From Thermoplasmatales archaeon (lineage in GTDB: Archaea; Thermoplasmatota; Penumbrarchaeia; Penumbrarchaeales; Penumbrarchaeaceae), in the NCBI GenBank assembly GCA_030595715.1, contig JAUVCN010000008.1, positions 1 through 47,564 on the forward strand: 47,564 bases of DNA, written 5' to 3'. Positions 1 to 7,452 of the stretch are shown one piece after another. Each line of letters begins with the position of its first letter. Position 1 is the stretch's first letter. A program made the position numbers and the translations under genes. Under the pieces are notes generated by a model that was not told the DNA's origin, did no database searches, and saw nothing but the letters and a program-made list of their open reading frames with translations.

Positions 1-2
1 TT

Positions 3-452
3 CTAATCATCGTGATTATCCTTTCAGTTGCGCTCCCATGGGGATTCTGGATGGGAGCTCAGGATGCAGACAAAGAATATGACGACTGGTTCGATTCGTC
101 AGGTCCCGGTGATTCGATTACAGTATCTGGTACTATTAAGGATGAGGAAAAGACCACTCTAATGGGAACGTCCTACTATGGATACAAGTTCAAGGGATGT
201 GACAACGGATTCATGTCTTCCGAGGATATCGGGGATGAGGGTGACATCATAATCGTTGAGGTAGAGAAGGATTCCATGTTGGGATTTCCCGAAGCAAAAA
301 CGAACTTAGCGACTCCGGTCGCTGTAGGTCCCAACGCATGTTGCTGCTGCTTAACAGGAACCATCTTCCTGATAGGAGGAATAATGGTCATCACAGGACT
401 CATCAGAGGGAAAAAGAAAAGATCCCCCAAGAAGAAAGGATCCGAAGAGTGA
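3..452 (+). CDS. Small membrane protein, 5' end outside the window
   Basis: The frame is open to the left edge, so this is the C-terminal part of a longer protein. The first in-window start is a GTG inside a hydrophobic stretch. The visible part has the end of a first membrane helix, an outer domain of about 80 residues rich in beta-forming and acidic residues, a second helix near residues 110-132 counted from that GTG, and a basic tail (KKKRSPKKK). Four consecutive cysteines (NACCCCLTG) sit at the mouth of the second helix. The middle domain (YDDW, GD.ITVSG.I, GD.I.VEVE) resembles the next gene, so the two look like tandem paralogs. Function is unknown. Confidence 0.7.
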   Translation, partial: LIIVIILSVALPWGFWMGAQDADKEYDDWFDSSGPGDSITVSGTIKDEEKTTLMGTSYYGYKFKGCDNGFMSSEDIGDEGDIIIVEVEKDSMLGFPEAKTNLATPVAVGPNACCCCLTGTIFLIGGIMVITGLIRGKKKRSPKKKGSEE

Positions 453-529
453 ACCTTCATTACACATGAGAGAAAGCTGAATTCATGTGAAGAAGCCGTT
501 GAAATACAGTTGATACCGATACTCGATGG

Positions 530-1039
530 ATGCGTCCTTTGAGAAGACTGGCAAAGATCGGTCTATTATTGACCTTGATATCAATAATTGGCCTGGTTTC
601 CCTTCCCTTATCATTTATTGCCTTTGAACCATTTTTCTATCTGGGCCATTCCAACTCGGGAGATTATGATGCATGGATAGAGGATGCTTCATCTGGTGAT
701 GAGATCACTGTGATCGGTCAGATTGAAACGGAAGTGGATGGTTCAAACCAAAGGTTCCTTCACATTCTCAATAGTTACAAGCTCAAAGGATCCAACCATT
801 ATTTCAACTCTGAGAGGAACATCGGAATGGTTGGGGACTGGGTCGAGGTAAGGATCGAAATGAATACAACAGGACCTTTATTGAAGGATTTTACACCACA
901 TCATAAATTGAGGTTCCCCATGATCGTCTATTGCTGCATATGGATATCTCTATTGCTCACCGGAGGGTTCATGACGGTCCAGGGATTTCGAAGACCACAC
1001 TGGAAATATGACCCTGATCGTCTTATGAAACCGTTATAA
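530..1039 (+). CDS. Two-helix membrane protein, paralog of the upstream gene
   Basis: 169 residues. One membrane helix lies near residues 10-35 and a second near 129-152, flanking an outer domain with the pattern YDAW, GDEITVIGQI, YKLKG, GDWVEVRIE that matches the preceding gene. A Cys-Cys pair sits in the second helix where the neighbour has four cysteines. A possible ATG at 526 is in another frame, and no strong ribosome site is visible. A similar helix-domain-helix layout recurs in the protein at 15678-16754. I do not recognise a named family; an OB-like beta fold for the outer domain is only a guess. Confidence 0.7.
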   Translation: MRPLRRLAKIGLLLTLISIIGLVSLPLSFIAFEPFFYLGHSNSGDYDAWIEDASSGDEITVIGQIETEVDGSNQRFLHILNSYKLKGSNHYFNSERNIGMVGDWVEVRIEMNTTGPLLKDFTPHHKLRFPMIVYCCIWISLLLTGGFMTVQGFRRPHWKYDPDRLMKPL

Positions 1040-1080
1040 TAACCCAAAAAGAATTTACATATTGACGTTGTACCAGACCC

Positions 1081-1572
1081 ATGGTGATCCTAACAGACCA
1101 GGATATCGTTCACAGGCTCGAAAAGGGCACCATGAAAATAGATCCTTTCAGGGAGAAGAACCTGACCCCGAACGGATATGATCTCACAATAAATGAGGTA
1201 TACTTCAAGGCCCCCGAAGGTAAAGTGACCATAGGGTCAGCATACCTTGAACCCGGTCAATGGTGCCTGGTATCAACAGAGGAATTCCTTGAGATCCCCC
1301 ACGACCTCTGCGCAACCCTCTGGATGAGGTCCTCCTTTATCAGAAAAGGGTTGCTTGCAGGATTCGGTCTTGTGGATGCTGGGTTCAGGGGGACCTTGAC
1401 CTTTTCGATCACGAATGTAGGTCCAGCGAAGGTAGCACTTCCCATCAATGAGAGAATATGCCAGATATCCTATCAGAAGCTTCAATCCATACCCCAGAAG
1501 CTCTACGATGACAGGTCCGGGACCTATCAAGGACAGATGGGGGTCACCCTCGATGGAGGAAGAAAGGTTTGA
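1081..1572 (+). CDS. dcd: dCTP deaminase / dUTPase family protein (probable dUTPase)
   Basis: 163 residues, the size of the trimeric Dcd/Dut family that makes dUMP and removes dUTP. Family motifs seen are NGYDL (31-35), WMRSSFIRKG (81-90) with the Ser-Ser/Arg phosphate-binding pattern, DAGFRG (99-104), and a Dcd-type tail TYQGQ (148-152). Asp99 fits the conserved Asp shared with dUTPases. The position that carries the catalytic Glu of dCTP deaminases (E in LEF/LEI after the GF.G motif) is Ser109 here. This argues for dUTP hydrolysis rather than deamination, by inference. It is first in a tight (+) run with a YkgJ-like gene (4-nt overlap) and a ThiI-like gene. Confidence 0.85.
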   Translation: MVILTDQDIVHRLEKGTMKIDPFREKNLTPNGYDLTINEVYFKAPEGKVTIGSAYLEPGQWCLVSTEEFLEIPHDLCATLWMRSSFIRKGLLAGFGLVDAGFRGTLTFSITNVGPAKVALPINERICQISYQKLQSIPQKLYDDRSGTYQGQMGVTLDGGRKV

Positions 1573-1928
1573 ATGGTGACGTCTGCAGGAAAATGGATTG
1601 CTCCATCTGCTGCCATTCTACCGAGATGGAATTGACCAGTGCCGATATCGAGAGGATCACCTCCCTGGGGCATTCGGATTTCTACTTCGATGATAACGGA
1701 GAAAGGATCTTGAGGAACATCAATGGTCACTGCTTCTTCTTGAAGGACGGGGACTGTATCATCTACAAGTACAAACCGAAGGGATGTACCTTATATCCAT
1801 TGATAATGTCGCTTCCAGGCAGAGTTCCAATGATGGATGAGGATTGCCCTCATAGACATCTGTTCAAATTCGACCCGGATGATATCATTGAACTGAGCGA
1901 TCTGATAGACGAACTGGAGAGGTCATGA
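1569..1928 (+). CDS. YkgJ-type cysteine cluster protein (UPF0153-like)
   Basis: 119 residues with the family's cysteine pattern: C6, then C11..C14-C15 (DCSICC), then NGHCFFL, GDCIIY, KPKGCTLYPL and DEDCPH. YkgJ proteins are thought to hold a metal or Fe-S cluster; a reaction is not established. The chosen start is a TTG at 1569 overlapping the stop of the upstream dcd-family gene; the in-frame ATG at 1593 would remove C6. The 3' end overlaps the next start (ATGATG at 1925), which points to translational coupling with the ThiI-like gene. An Fe-S-binding protein beside a thiolation enzyme with a cluster-type cysteine set is suggestive. Confidence 0.8.
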   Translation: MNGDVCRKMDCSICCHSTEMELTSADIERITSLGHSDFYFDDNGERILRNINGHCFFLKDGDCIIYKYKPKGCTLYPLIMSLPGRVPMMDEDCPHRHLFKFDPDDIIELSDLIDELERS

Positions 1929-2560
1929 TGCAATACATATCACTCATGTCAGGGGGGATCGATTCTCCTGTGGCAACTCATCTGATGCTGAAAAAAGGTG
2001 CGAACGTATCTATCCTGAACATGGACAACAGACCTTTCGGTGGCGATGATGAGCTGGAAAAGGTGGATGATATCACACAGAGATTGTCGGACATCTACCC
2101 GGGACAGGTCAGATTGTTCAGAGGAAAACATGGTGTCAATCTGGGATCTTTCTCAGAAATGTCGAATCCGAAGTATATGTGCATCCTCTGCAAGAAAGCG
2201 ATGCTGATGGTCGCAGACCTATTATGCACAAAAATGGAATGTGATGGGATCATCATGGGAGATTCAATGGGTCAGGTTGCCTCCCAGACCCTGCCCAATA
2301 TGGCGGCTGTTTCCACAGGTGTGAAGAATCCGATCATCAGACCTTTGATCGGACTTGACAAGTTGGATATTGAAGAAATTGCCAAAGTATCCGGTACTTT
2401 CGAGATATCCATCAGAAGGACCGTTGGATGCACGGCTGCGCCAAAGCACCCCATAACACATGCGATCATAGAGCGTTTGAATGAAGAAGCCGAGAAGGCC
2501 CACATTCAGGACACGGTGAAAAGGGTATTCGATTCCATTGAAGAGGTTCCCTTCCGGTAG
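1925..2560 (+). CDS. Stand-alone ThiI-like PP-loop tRNA thiolation domain
   Basis: 211 residues covering only the catalytic ATP-pyrophosphatase domain of ThiI (tRNA 4-thiouridine synthase). The PP-loop is SGGIDS at residues 9-14 and the ThiI hallmark GDSMGQVASQTL is near 112-123. C86 and C89 form a CxxC (MCILCK) and C169 lies in RTVGCTAAP. This three-cysteine set resembles that of methanogen ThiI, where it was reported to hold an Fe-S cluster needed for thiolation (from memory). The N-terminal ferredoxin-like and THUMP tRNA-binding domains are absent, so a partner may deliver tRNA. Translation is coupled to the YkgJ-like gene through an ATGATGA overlap. Confidence 0.85.
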   Translation: MMQYISLMSGGIDSPVATHLMLKKGANVSILNMDNRPFGGDDELEKVDDITQRLSDIYPGQVRLFRGKHGVNLGSFSEMSNPKYMCILCKKAMLMVADLLCTKMECDGIIMGDSMGQVASQTLPNMAAVSTGVKNPIIRPLIGLDKLDIEEIAKVSGTFEISIRRTVGCTAAPKHPITHAIIERLNEEAEKAHIQDTVKRVFDSIEEVPFR

Positions 2561-2603
2561 AATTTTAAACCTTGCGTGATGTTACCTCTTCTGGTGAGGT
2601 CCC

Positions 2604-2963
2604 ATGGAAGGATTTGCTGATTGTAAAGCTTGTAATGAAGGAGTTCTCGTTCCATTCTATTCTCCCGAGGGACAGGTCGTCTACTTCTGCAATAACTGCA
2701 GGTCAAGGTTCTCGGCCTATTATGAGGATCCACAGATCGACGGGATACCGGTATTCACTTCACTTGCATACTACATCACTGAAGGGGACCTTGCCAATGA
2801 TACAACATTCACGACCGGCGCCTTGATGGAGGAGTTCAAGAAGGTACTGGAAGATATACCCCCTGAACCTCTGGAACTGGAAGAGGGTGGATGTCCGTTC
2901 TGCACAGGTTCGTTGGGACCGAATGGGAAATGCTCCGACCTCTGCTATCTTCCGAAGGTTTGA
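2604..2963 (+). CDS. Zinc-ribbon protein of unknown function
   Basis: 119 residues with three CxxC pairs: CKAC (8-11), CNNC (29-32) and CPFC (about 97-100), the last followed by two more cysteines (KCSDLC). The first two pairs look like one zinc ribbon. A TATA-like stretch (TTTTAAA, about 2563-2569) and GGTGAGGT just before the ATG suggest its own promoter and ribosome site. The end overlaps the convergent DUF531 gene by 19 bases. No enzyme motif is recognisable. Confidence 0.75.
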   Translation: MEGFADCKACNEGVLVPFYSPEGQVVYFCNNCRSRFSAYYEDPQIDGIPVFTSLAYYITEGDLANDTTFTTGALMEEFKKVLEDIPPEPLELEEGGCPFCTGSLGPNGKCSDLCYLPKV

Positions 2964-3508
2964 CCCTTCAATATCTCAACATATGTCATCACTCTGGCGG
3001 GAGCTGCCCCCAGGGCCGTGCAGGTCTCGAAGGACACTCCTTTTCCGGTCAGGTCCATATGGACCTCTCCCATCTTCATTATCTTTTCAGGCAGACCTCT
3101 CGGACCTAGTCCGAATACCATCAAGAGCGACTTGCCATCGACAAGCATCCGGGCCACCTCTTCAGGTCCCATCGATATCTTCGGATCCGGTTTCCTCGTG
3201 GCGACAACGATCTTTCCCAGCTGAGGAGGGAATCCTTTCTTCGGAGCGTCAAAGAACGAGAACCTTCCACCTTCCGCCAGTTTCACGATATAGTCCCCAC
3301 CCTGTCCGATGGAACTGGTTCCGACCAACCAATCAGCAACCTCTTTGGGTGTCCTCATCTCCCGATCGAAAGGGAAACCAAAGACACAGAGGTTGCAATC
3401 GAAGGCGAACGCCACAGGTCCGGCCCTTGCAAGTGCCCTCCTGTGGGCTTCAGAGAACTTAACGGGGTCATAGGAGTTGTACAATCCAAGTGTCAATCTT
3501 CCTGGCAC
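2945..3508 (-). CDS. DUF531 family archaeal protein
   Basis: 187 residues. The opening (RLTLGLYNSYDP) and the following HRRALARAGPVAFAFDCN match my recollection of DUF531, an archaeal family of unknown function. The start is a GTG inside the end of rlmE, a 16-base overlap that suggests coupling. It closes the cluster rpa-rpaP-rlmE-DUF531. Gly-rich loops late in the protein (FGLGPRGLP and TALGAAPARV) look like nucleotide- or RNA-binding turns, and placement next to an rRNA methyltransferase hints at RNA modification, but that is inference. Confidence 0.85.
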   Translation of the reverse strand: MPGRLTLGLYNSYDPVKFSEAHRRALARAGPVAFAFDCNLCVFGFPFDREMRTPKEVADWLVGTSSIGQGGDYIVKLAEGGRFSFFDAPKKGFPPQLGKIVVATRKPDPKISMGPEEVARMLVDGKSLLMVFGLGPRGLPEKIMKMGEVHMDLTGKGVSFETCTALGAAPARVMTYVEILKGQTFGR

Positions 3509-4104
3509 CCATAGAACCCCCTGAAGATCAGATATATCTCGATGGACTTCTTGAGGGAGCTAAGGGGCTTATGGTTCTCGACCCTCCAAAAATATTTGGA
3601 GAACTCCTTTTTCAACTCTCCCACCTCGTCACCCTGGAACAACTTGACTACCACGTTGCCTCTTTTTTTCAGAACCGATAGTGATAGGTCCATCACTGAC
3701 CATGCAAGTCCCAGGGACCTTCCCCTATCCAAAGTCCTGTTCCCGGATAGGGAGGGGGAGATATCGGACATCACTATGTCATATTCGGTTGAACATTCCA
3801 ATATCTTCTCCCTGACCGAGGGGTGCTCGATATCCCCGCGGATGAAGGTCACACCTTCAAGAGAGGGCATTGGAATGATATCCACCGCAACAACAAGACC
3901 TGTTTCCCCCACTCTTTCCCTGGCGTACTGGCTCCATCCTCCGGGTGATACTCCAAGGTCAAGGACACGATATCCCTTCTTCAACAATCGGACCCTCTCA
4001 TCCATCTGTTTGATCTTGTAGGTCGCACGGGATCGATAGCCCTCTGACTTGGCCTTCCGGTAATAGGGGTCCTTTTTCCTCTGCCTTATCCATTCCTTTG
4101 TCAA
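3493..4104 (-). CDS. rlmE: 23S rRNA (uridine-2'-O) methyltransferase RlmE/FtsJ
   Basis: 203 residues, full length for RlmE (RrmJ), which methylates a ribose of 23S rRNA using S-adenosylmethionine. The SAM-binding loop is DLGVSPGGW (49-57). The catalytic K-D-K-E set is complete: K30 (ATYK), D114 (MSDISP), K154 (VVKLFQG) and E189 (SIEIYL). The start codon is TTG at 4104, preceded by a GAGGG ribosome site; no ATG gives the expected N-terminus. It lies 9 bases downstream of the RPA-associated gene and overlaps DUF531, so it is probably the third gene of one operon. Confidence 0.93.
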   Translation of the reverse strand: MTKEWIRQRKKDPYYRKAKSEGYRSRATYKIKQMDERVRLLKKGYRVLDLGVSPGGWSQYARERVGETGLVVAVDIIPMPSLEGVTFIRGDIEHPSVREKILECSTEYDIVMSDISPSLSGNRTLDRGRSLGLAWSVMDLSLSVLKKRGNVVVKLFQGDEVGELKKEFSKYFWRVENHKPLSSLKKSIEIYLIFRGFYGCQED

Positions 4105-4113
4105 TTAAAACCC

Positions 4114-5019
4114 TCATACAGGTTTGATTATCCCGATGGTCGGTTCATATACCTGGCCCTCATCGAGTAGTTCCTGAATGGTCTCTTCGAGCTGGATCTT
4201 GTCGATCCCTTTCTTCTCGCAATCGGTAATGATGTCTCTGTATAGAGCACCTTTATCACCGGATAGTCCCTTGATTATCTCAAGGACAATGTCCTTTGTC
4301 CCATCATCGGTGTCTTTGGCGATCACTTCAGGTTCATCTTTCTTGATGAGTCCATCCGATTGAGCGATCTTCGGTATCTCTCCAATGGATTCTCCACCAC
4401 CCTCGATGACAAGGTCCAGAGCGTCCTTGAGCGATAGTTTGATGGGGTCGACATCCACATTCCCGTATATTCCAACAGACCTGACCGCAGAGACGGCTGC
4501 CCTCTTGGGATGCCCTTTCTCGATCAGCCCCTCCTCTGTTGGCTCATCCTCTTCCATGGCATCCTTCAATGCCCTTATCCGGTCCATTGTGTACTTTGTT
4601 GTGGATATGATCCATCTGTCCCTCTGGGGGATATCGACCGGAAATACAACTTCAGGTTTTACTGAAGCGTAGAATGACCCATCATCCCTGACGTATGTCC
4701 GTACCTTACCGACCACGCCGATGAGGGTGGGGGGTTCCAGCTGGGCCAACGCGGTCAATGCCTGGGGTTGATACTGACCGGCATACAGGTAGAAGGTCCC
4801 GGTCGGGTCCCTGACCTCGGCACGGTACATCGGAGAATCGTCGGTCCCATTGTTCGTCTTTGTCATCATGACACCGATGAAATATATCCTGCTAACATTC
4901 TCTCCCAGTGGAGTTATCACAAAGTTGGGTGCATTCTCCTCAAGGCCCCTATCCTCATGCTGGCTCAGATTGTACTCTGATGCGAATACCCTCTTGGCTG
5001 CCTGCCTCAATCTTGCCAT
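4114..5019 (-). CDS. RPA-associated protein (COG3390, RpaP-like)
   Basis: 301 residues. The N-terminal half has an OB-fold-like segment (YFIGVMMTKTN, YRAEVRDPTGTFYLYAGQY, about 46-82) followed by a helical region and a charged linker. The last 75 residues look like a winged helix (KDIVLEIIKGL..ALYRDIITDCEKKGI). This matches the archaeal COG3390 proteins that are co-encoded with RPA and partner it in single-stranded DNA binding, as described in haloarchaea. Its ATG follows the rpa stop codon with no gap, so co-translation is likely. It probably acts in replication and repair with the adjacent RPA. Confidence 0.85.
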   Translation of the reverse strand: MARLRQAAKRVFASEYNLSQHEDRGLEENAPNFVITPLGENVSRIYFIGVMMTKTNNGTDDSPMYRAEVRDPTGTFYLYAGQYQPQALTALAQLEPPTLIGVVGKVRTYVRDDGSFYASVKPEVVFPVDIPQRDRWIISTTKYTMDRIRALKDAMEEDEPTEEGLIEKGHPKRAAVSAVRSVGIYGNVDVDPIKLSLKDALDLVIEGGGESIGEIPKIAQSDGLIKKDEPEVIAKDTDDGTKDIVLEIIKGLSGDKGALYRDIITDCEKKGIDKIQLEETIQELLDEGQVYEPTIGIIKPV

Positions 5020-6315
5020 TCAAAGCACCTCCACCACGTCGATGAGGGCCTTCGCCTCTTCCATGTATTCATCATCTTCCCTCATAACGGCATTCGGGAG
5101 GACCGTTGGTCCGAAATCATCCCTTATCACGTTTCCCCTCATCACGAATTCCTTGCCAAGGAGCTTTTCGCTCAGAAGATCGATAACCCTGGTCTCATCC
5201 CCATTGAACCTGGATTCACATTCCTCGACCCCCATTCCGAGGATCTCCGTTGTGATCTCGGTGTTCAGTATGGCAAAAAGAGCTCCTGTTCCGTCATCGA
5301 GGACCACTTTTGTCCTGAGGTCCGTAACACCTTCCTGCTGACCATGGATCGAACAGTTTCCACCCATCAGGGCCCTGTTGCATTCCGGACACCTGAATAT
5401 CAATCCCGAACCGTCCCTGATCTCGATTATGGCCCCGGCAACCTCAACATCGGATGCTCCGGCCTCTATCAGCTCCTCGGCAAGGAGCCTGTGTGTCTTC
5501 ATGACATCGAACTCTACAGCTTCCAGCTTCTCTATCTCGGCCCTGTCGTCGAAATTTATCTGAGGGATCCCCCTCCATTCCTTCACATAGGCCCCTTTGA
5601 CGGAAACAACATCACCTGTCTCTATCTTGAAATCATGCCATGATGTGAACCTGACCCTTTTGGTATCATCTGCAATTATGCCGTCGAAGATCGTTTTGGA
5701 ACCTTTTTCCGTTTCAATATTCCTCTTTTCGATGTTGAGGACCTTTCCCCGGATGATGATGTTCCCGAGACCGGTCTTCACATCCTTCAAGAGAACCTCC
5801 ATGAGGTTCCCGAACCTTGGCAGCTTCGATACGTCAAGGTCCGAGAGTGCATCTTCCGGAGCATCCTCGACCTTGGTATAACTCCCCATGCTGAGCTCCA
5901 CCTCACCGCGGAAAACCTTTGCCTGGGCCCCCCTGATGCAGTAATTGCTGCCCTTTTCAAGAAGATGTCCTTCCCATGATACGAACCTCCGTATCATGGT
6001 GCTATCTGCAACGAGACCCGTTACAAGGGTCTTGTCGCCATTTACTGTCTTCTGGATCCTCTCGTTCGATGAGAGGCACTTGACGGTAACGTCAACGTTC
6101 ATCTCATTTCCCTGCAGTTCCGAAAGCTTCTTTTCTCCAACGGAAGTGAAGGACTGAGTGGTCCCACCGAACTTCCTGATTATCGCTTTCTTCGCTTCTG
6201 TTGCCACGATCCCATACTTGAGATACCTGTCCATTTCCTTGCTGATCTCATTCTCATCCACATCGGGTAGCGCCTCTTTTATCTCCTTGAGAATAGGCGC
6301 GATCTCTTCAGACAT
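5020..6315 (-). CDS. rpa: Replication protein A large subunit (zinc-finger RPA)
   Basis: 431 residues. An N-terminal helical region (1-50) is followed by OB folds near 72-150 and 172-265 and a third OB fold (about 288-420) containing a zinc finger with C309, C312, C321 and H324. This is the architecture of euryarchaeal RPA, which coats single-stranded DNA in replication and repair. The ATG is preceded by GGAGG with 5-base spacing. The leader contains a 13-base inverted repeat (6331-6343) just upstream of the ribosome site. It heads the (-) cluster with rpaP, rlmE and DUF531. Confidence 0.93.
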   Translation of the reverse strand: MSEEIAPILKEIKEALPDVDENEISKEMDRYLKYGIVATEAKKAIIRKFGGTTQSFTSVGEKKLSELQGNEMNVDVTVKCLSSNERIQKTVNGDKTLVTGLVADSTMIRRFVSWEGHLLEKGSNYCIRGAQAKVFRGEVELSMGSYTKVEDAPEDALSDLDVSKLPRFGNLMEVLLKDVKTGLGNIIIRGKVLNIEKRNIETEKGSKTIFDGIIADDTKRVRFTSWHDFKIETGDVVSVKGAYVKEWRGIPQINFDDRAEIEKLEAVEFDVMKTHRLLAEELIEAGASDVEVAGAIIEIRDGSGLIFRCPECNRALMGGNCSIHGQQEGVTDLRTKVVLDDGTGALFAILNTEITTEILGMGVEECESRFNGDETRVIDLLSEKLLGKEFVMRGNVIRDDFGPTVLPNAVMREDDEYMEEAKALIDVVEVL

Positions 6316-6330
6316 ATGATGCCCTCCACA

Positions 6331-6343
6331 CCCCTCAGAGGGG
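6331..6343 (-). promoter_or_regulatory. Perfect inverted repeat in the rpa leader
   Basis: CCCCTCAGAGGGG is perfectly self-complementary around one base and lies 3 bases upstream of the GGAGG ribosome site of rpa. As RNA it could form a four-pair hairpin with a five-base loop. A role in translational control is inference. Confidence 0.3.
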
Positions 6344-6531
6344 GACTTTCGCGAACGGACTTGTACATATTAAGGCTTCTTATCATAGGTTTTTCGGATG
6401 ATCGGACCAGAGGATCGATAAATGAAAATTCCTTCTACGGGTCCGGTCGATGAAATGAAATATCCAACTATCGAAGGTCCCAAAAATTGAAAAGGCTACA
6501 GACGGGAAATGGCGGTGAAGTTGATATTTAG

Positions 6532-6549
6532 AGGGCCCTGATGGGCCCT
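6532..6549 (-). terminator. GC-rich hairpin after the 6561-7319 gene
   Basis: AGGGCCC, a four-base loop, then GGGCCCT forms a 7-bp stem 12 bases past the end of the gene that stops at 6561. The following sequence is AT-rich but lacks a clear T-run. The rest of the 6316-6560 gap holds the rpa promoter and no gene I can support. Confidence 0.4.
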
Positions 6550-6560
6550 GGAACATCGTC

Positions 6561-7319
6561 TTATATCTGATCAGCCGGAACTGACAGAGGTATGCCCAAT
6601 CTCACCTTGTCCTCATCCGAAAGGTTCTCGAGATCCAGTGAAAGGAGGATCCTCAGTTCCTTTTTCTTCTGGATGATCACGTAGACCCTGATGATCATCA
6701 AGGGCAGCATTATCAGGAAGGATATCACGAAGAATATCGGAACCAACGGAAGTAGCGGTTCATAGCTAGTCTTCATCATCACTTCCGATGCAAGATTGTC
6801 ATATGGATCTTCAGGATCATCAGGATTGTAGAATACCATGTAGTATGTCGATGTGTCAGCATCCCTGAATGCAAGGTTCCAACTCAGAGATGGTCTTGAA
6901 TATGTGATGGAACCGTTCCGGAACGAGGTCAATCTGAAATACGATCTGAGCTCCTCTGACGTTGTTCCGGTGACATCCACGGAGAGTTCTGGCATCTCGT
7001 CCTTGAAGAGATAGATATAGATCCTGTTATGCTCGTTCGCGGCGGTCAGGTCCATCTCGAACTCGAATTCTATCCAATATAATGTCGGAACCGCTATCGC
7101 TTCGATGGCCCCGGACTGCTCGTATGACTCCTTCCCGACCGAGAACCTCATGTTATGTTCGCTGGTTCTTTCTGAAACAGGAAGGATAAAGAGTGTCAGG
7201 ACAACACCAAAGAACAGAGCTGATGCCACGAAGGCGAATATCCATCTCTGTTTTGCAACGTCCAGATCGGCAGAGCGTTCCATCAGCTTCTGCTTGATGA
7301 TATCATTGTCATCCATCAT
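6561..7319 (-). CDS. Membrane protein of unknown function, two helices
   Basis: 252 residues. A cytoplasmic N-terminus (1-25) is followed by a membrane helix (about 26-46), a beta-rich outer domain of about 145 residues, a second helix (about 194-216) and a basic cytoplasmic tail (IIQKKKELRILLSLDLENL). The outer domain has no motif I know. The gene starts with ATGATG; the leader contains a 12-base perfect palindrome (GTCCCCGGGGAC, 7326-7337). It is divergent from the secreted protein at 7453, and the 133-base gap holds both promoters. Confidence 0.75.
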   Translation of the reverse strand: MMDDNDIIKQKLMERSADLDVAKQRWIFAFVASALFFGVVLTLFILPVSERTSEHNMRFSVGKESYEQSGAIEAIAVPTLYWIEFEFEMDLTAANEHNRIYIYLFKDEMPELSVDVTGTTSEELRSYFRLTSFRNGSITYSRPSLSWNLAFRDADTSTYYMVFYNPDDPEDPYDNLASEVMMKTSYEPLLPLVPIFFVISFLIMLPLMIIRVYVIIQKKKELRILLSLDLENLSDEDKVRLGIPLSVPADQI

Positions 7320-7452
7320 CGAAAAGTCCCCGGGGACATGCGGTCCACTGGCTAATCACTGATATATGTTAAAAACCCTTTCCAACTGACCTTTTCATAT
7401 TCATACCAAAAATTAATATCTCACCACGGAGCAATATGGGCCAGGTGTTCAG

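Noticed and set aside
2887-3462. Long (+) reading frame opposite DUF531 and rlmE
   Set aside because: It is antisense to a recognised family, has low-complexity Arg/Ser/Pro composition and no ribosome site.
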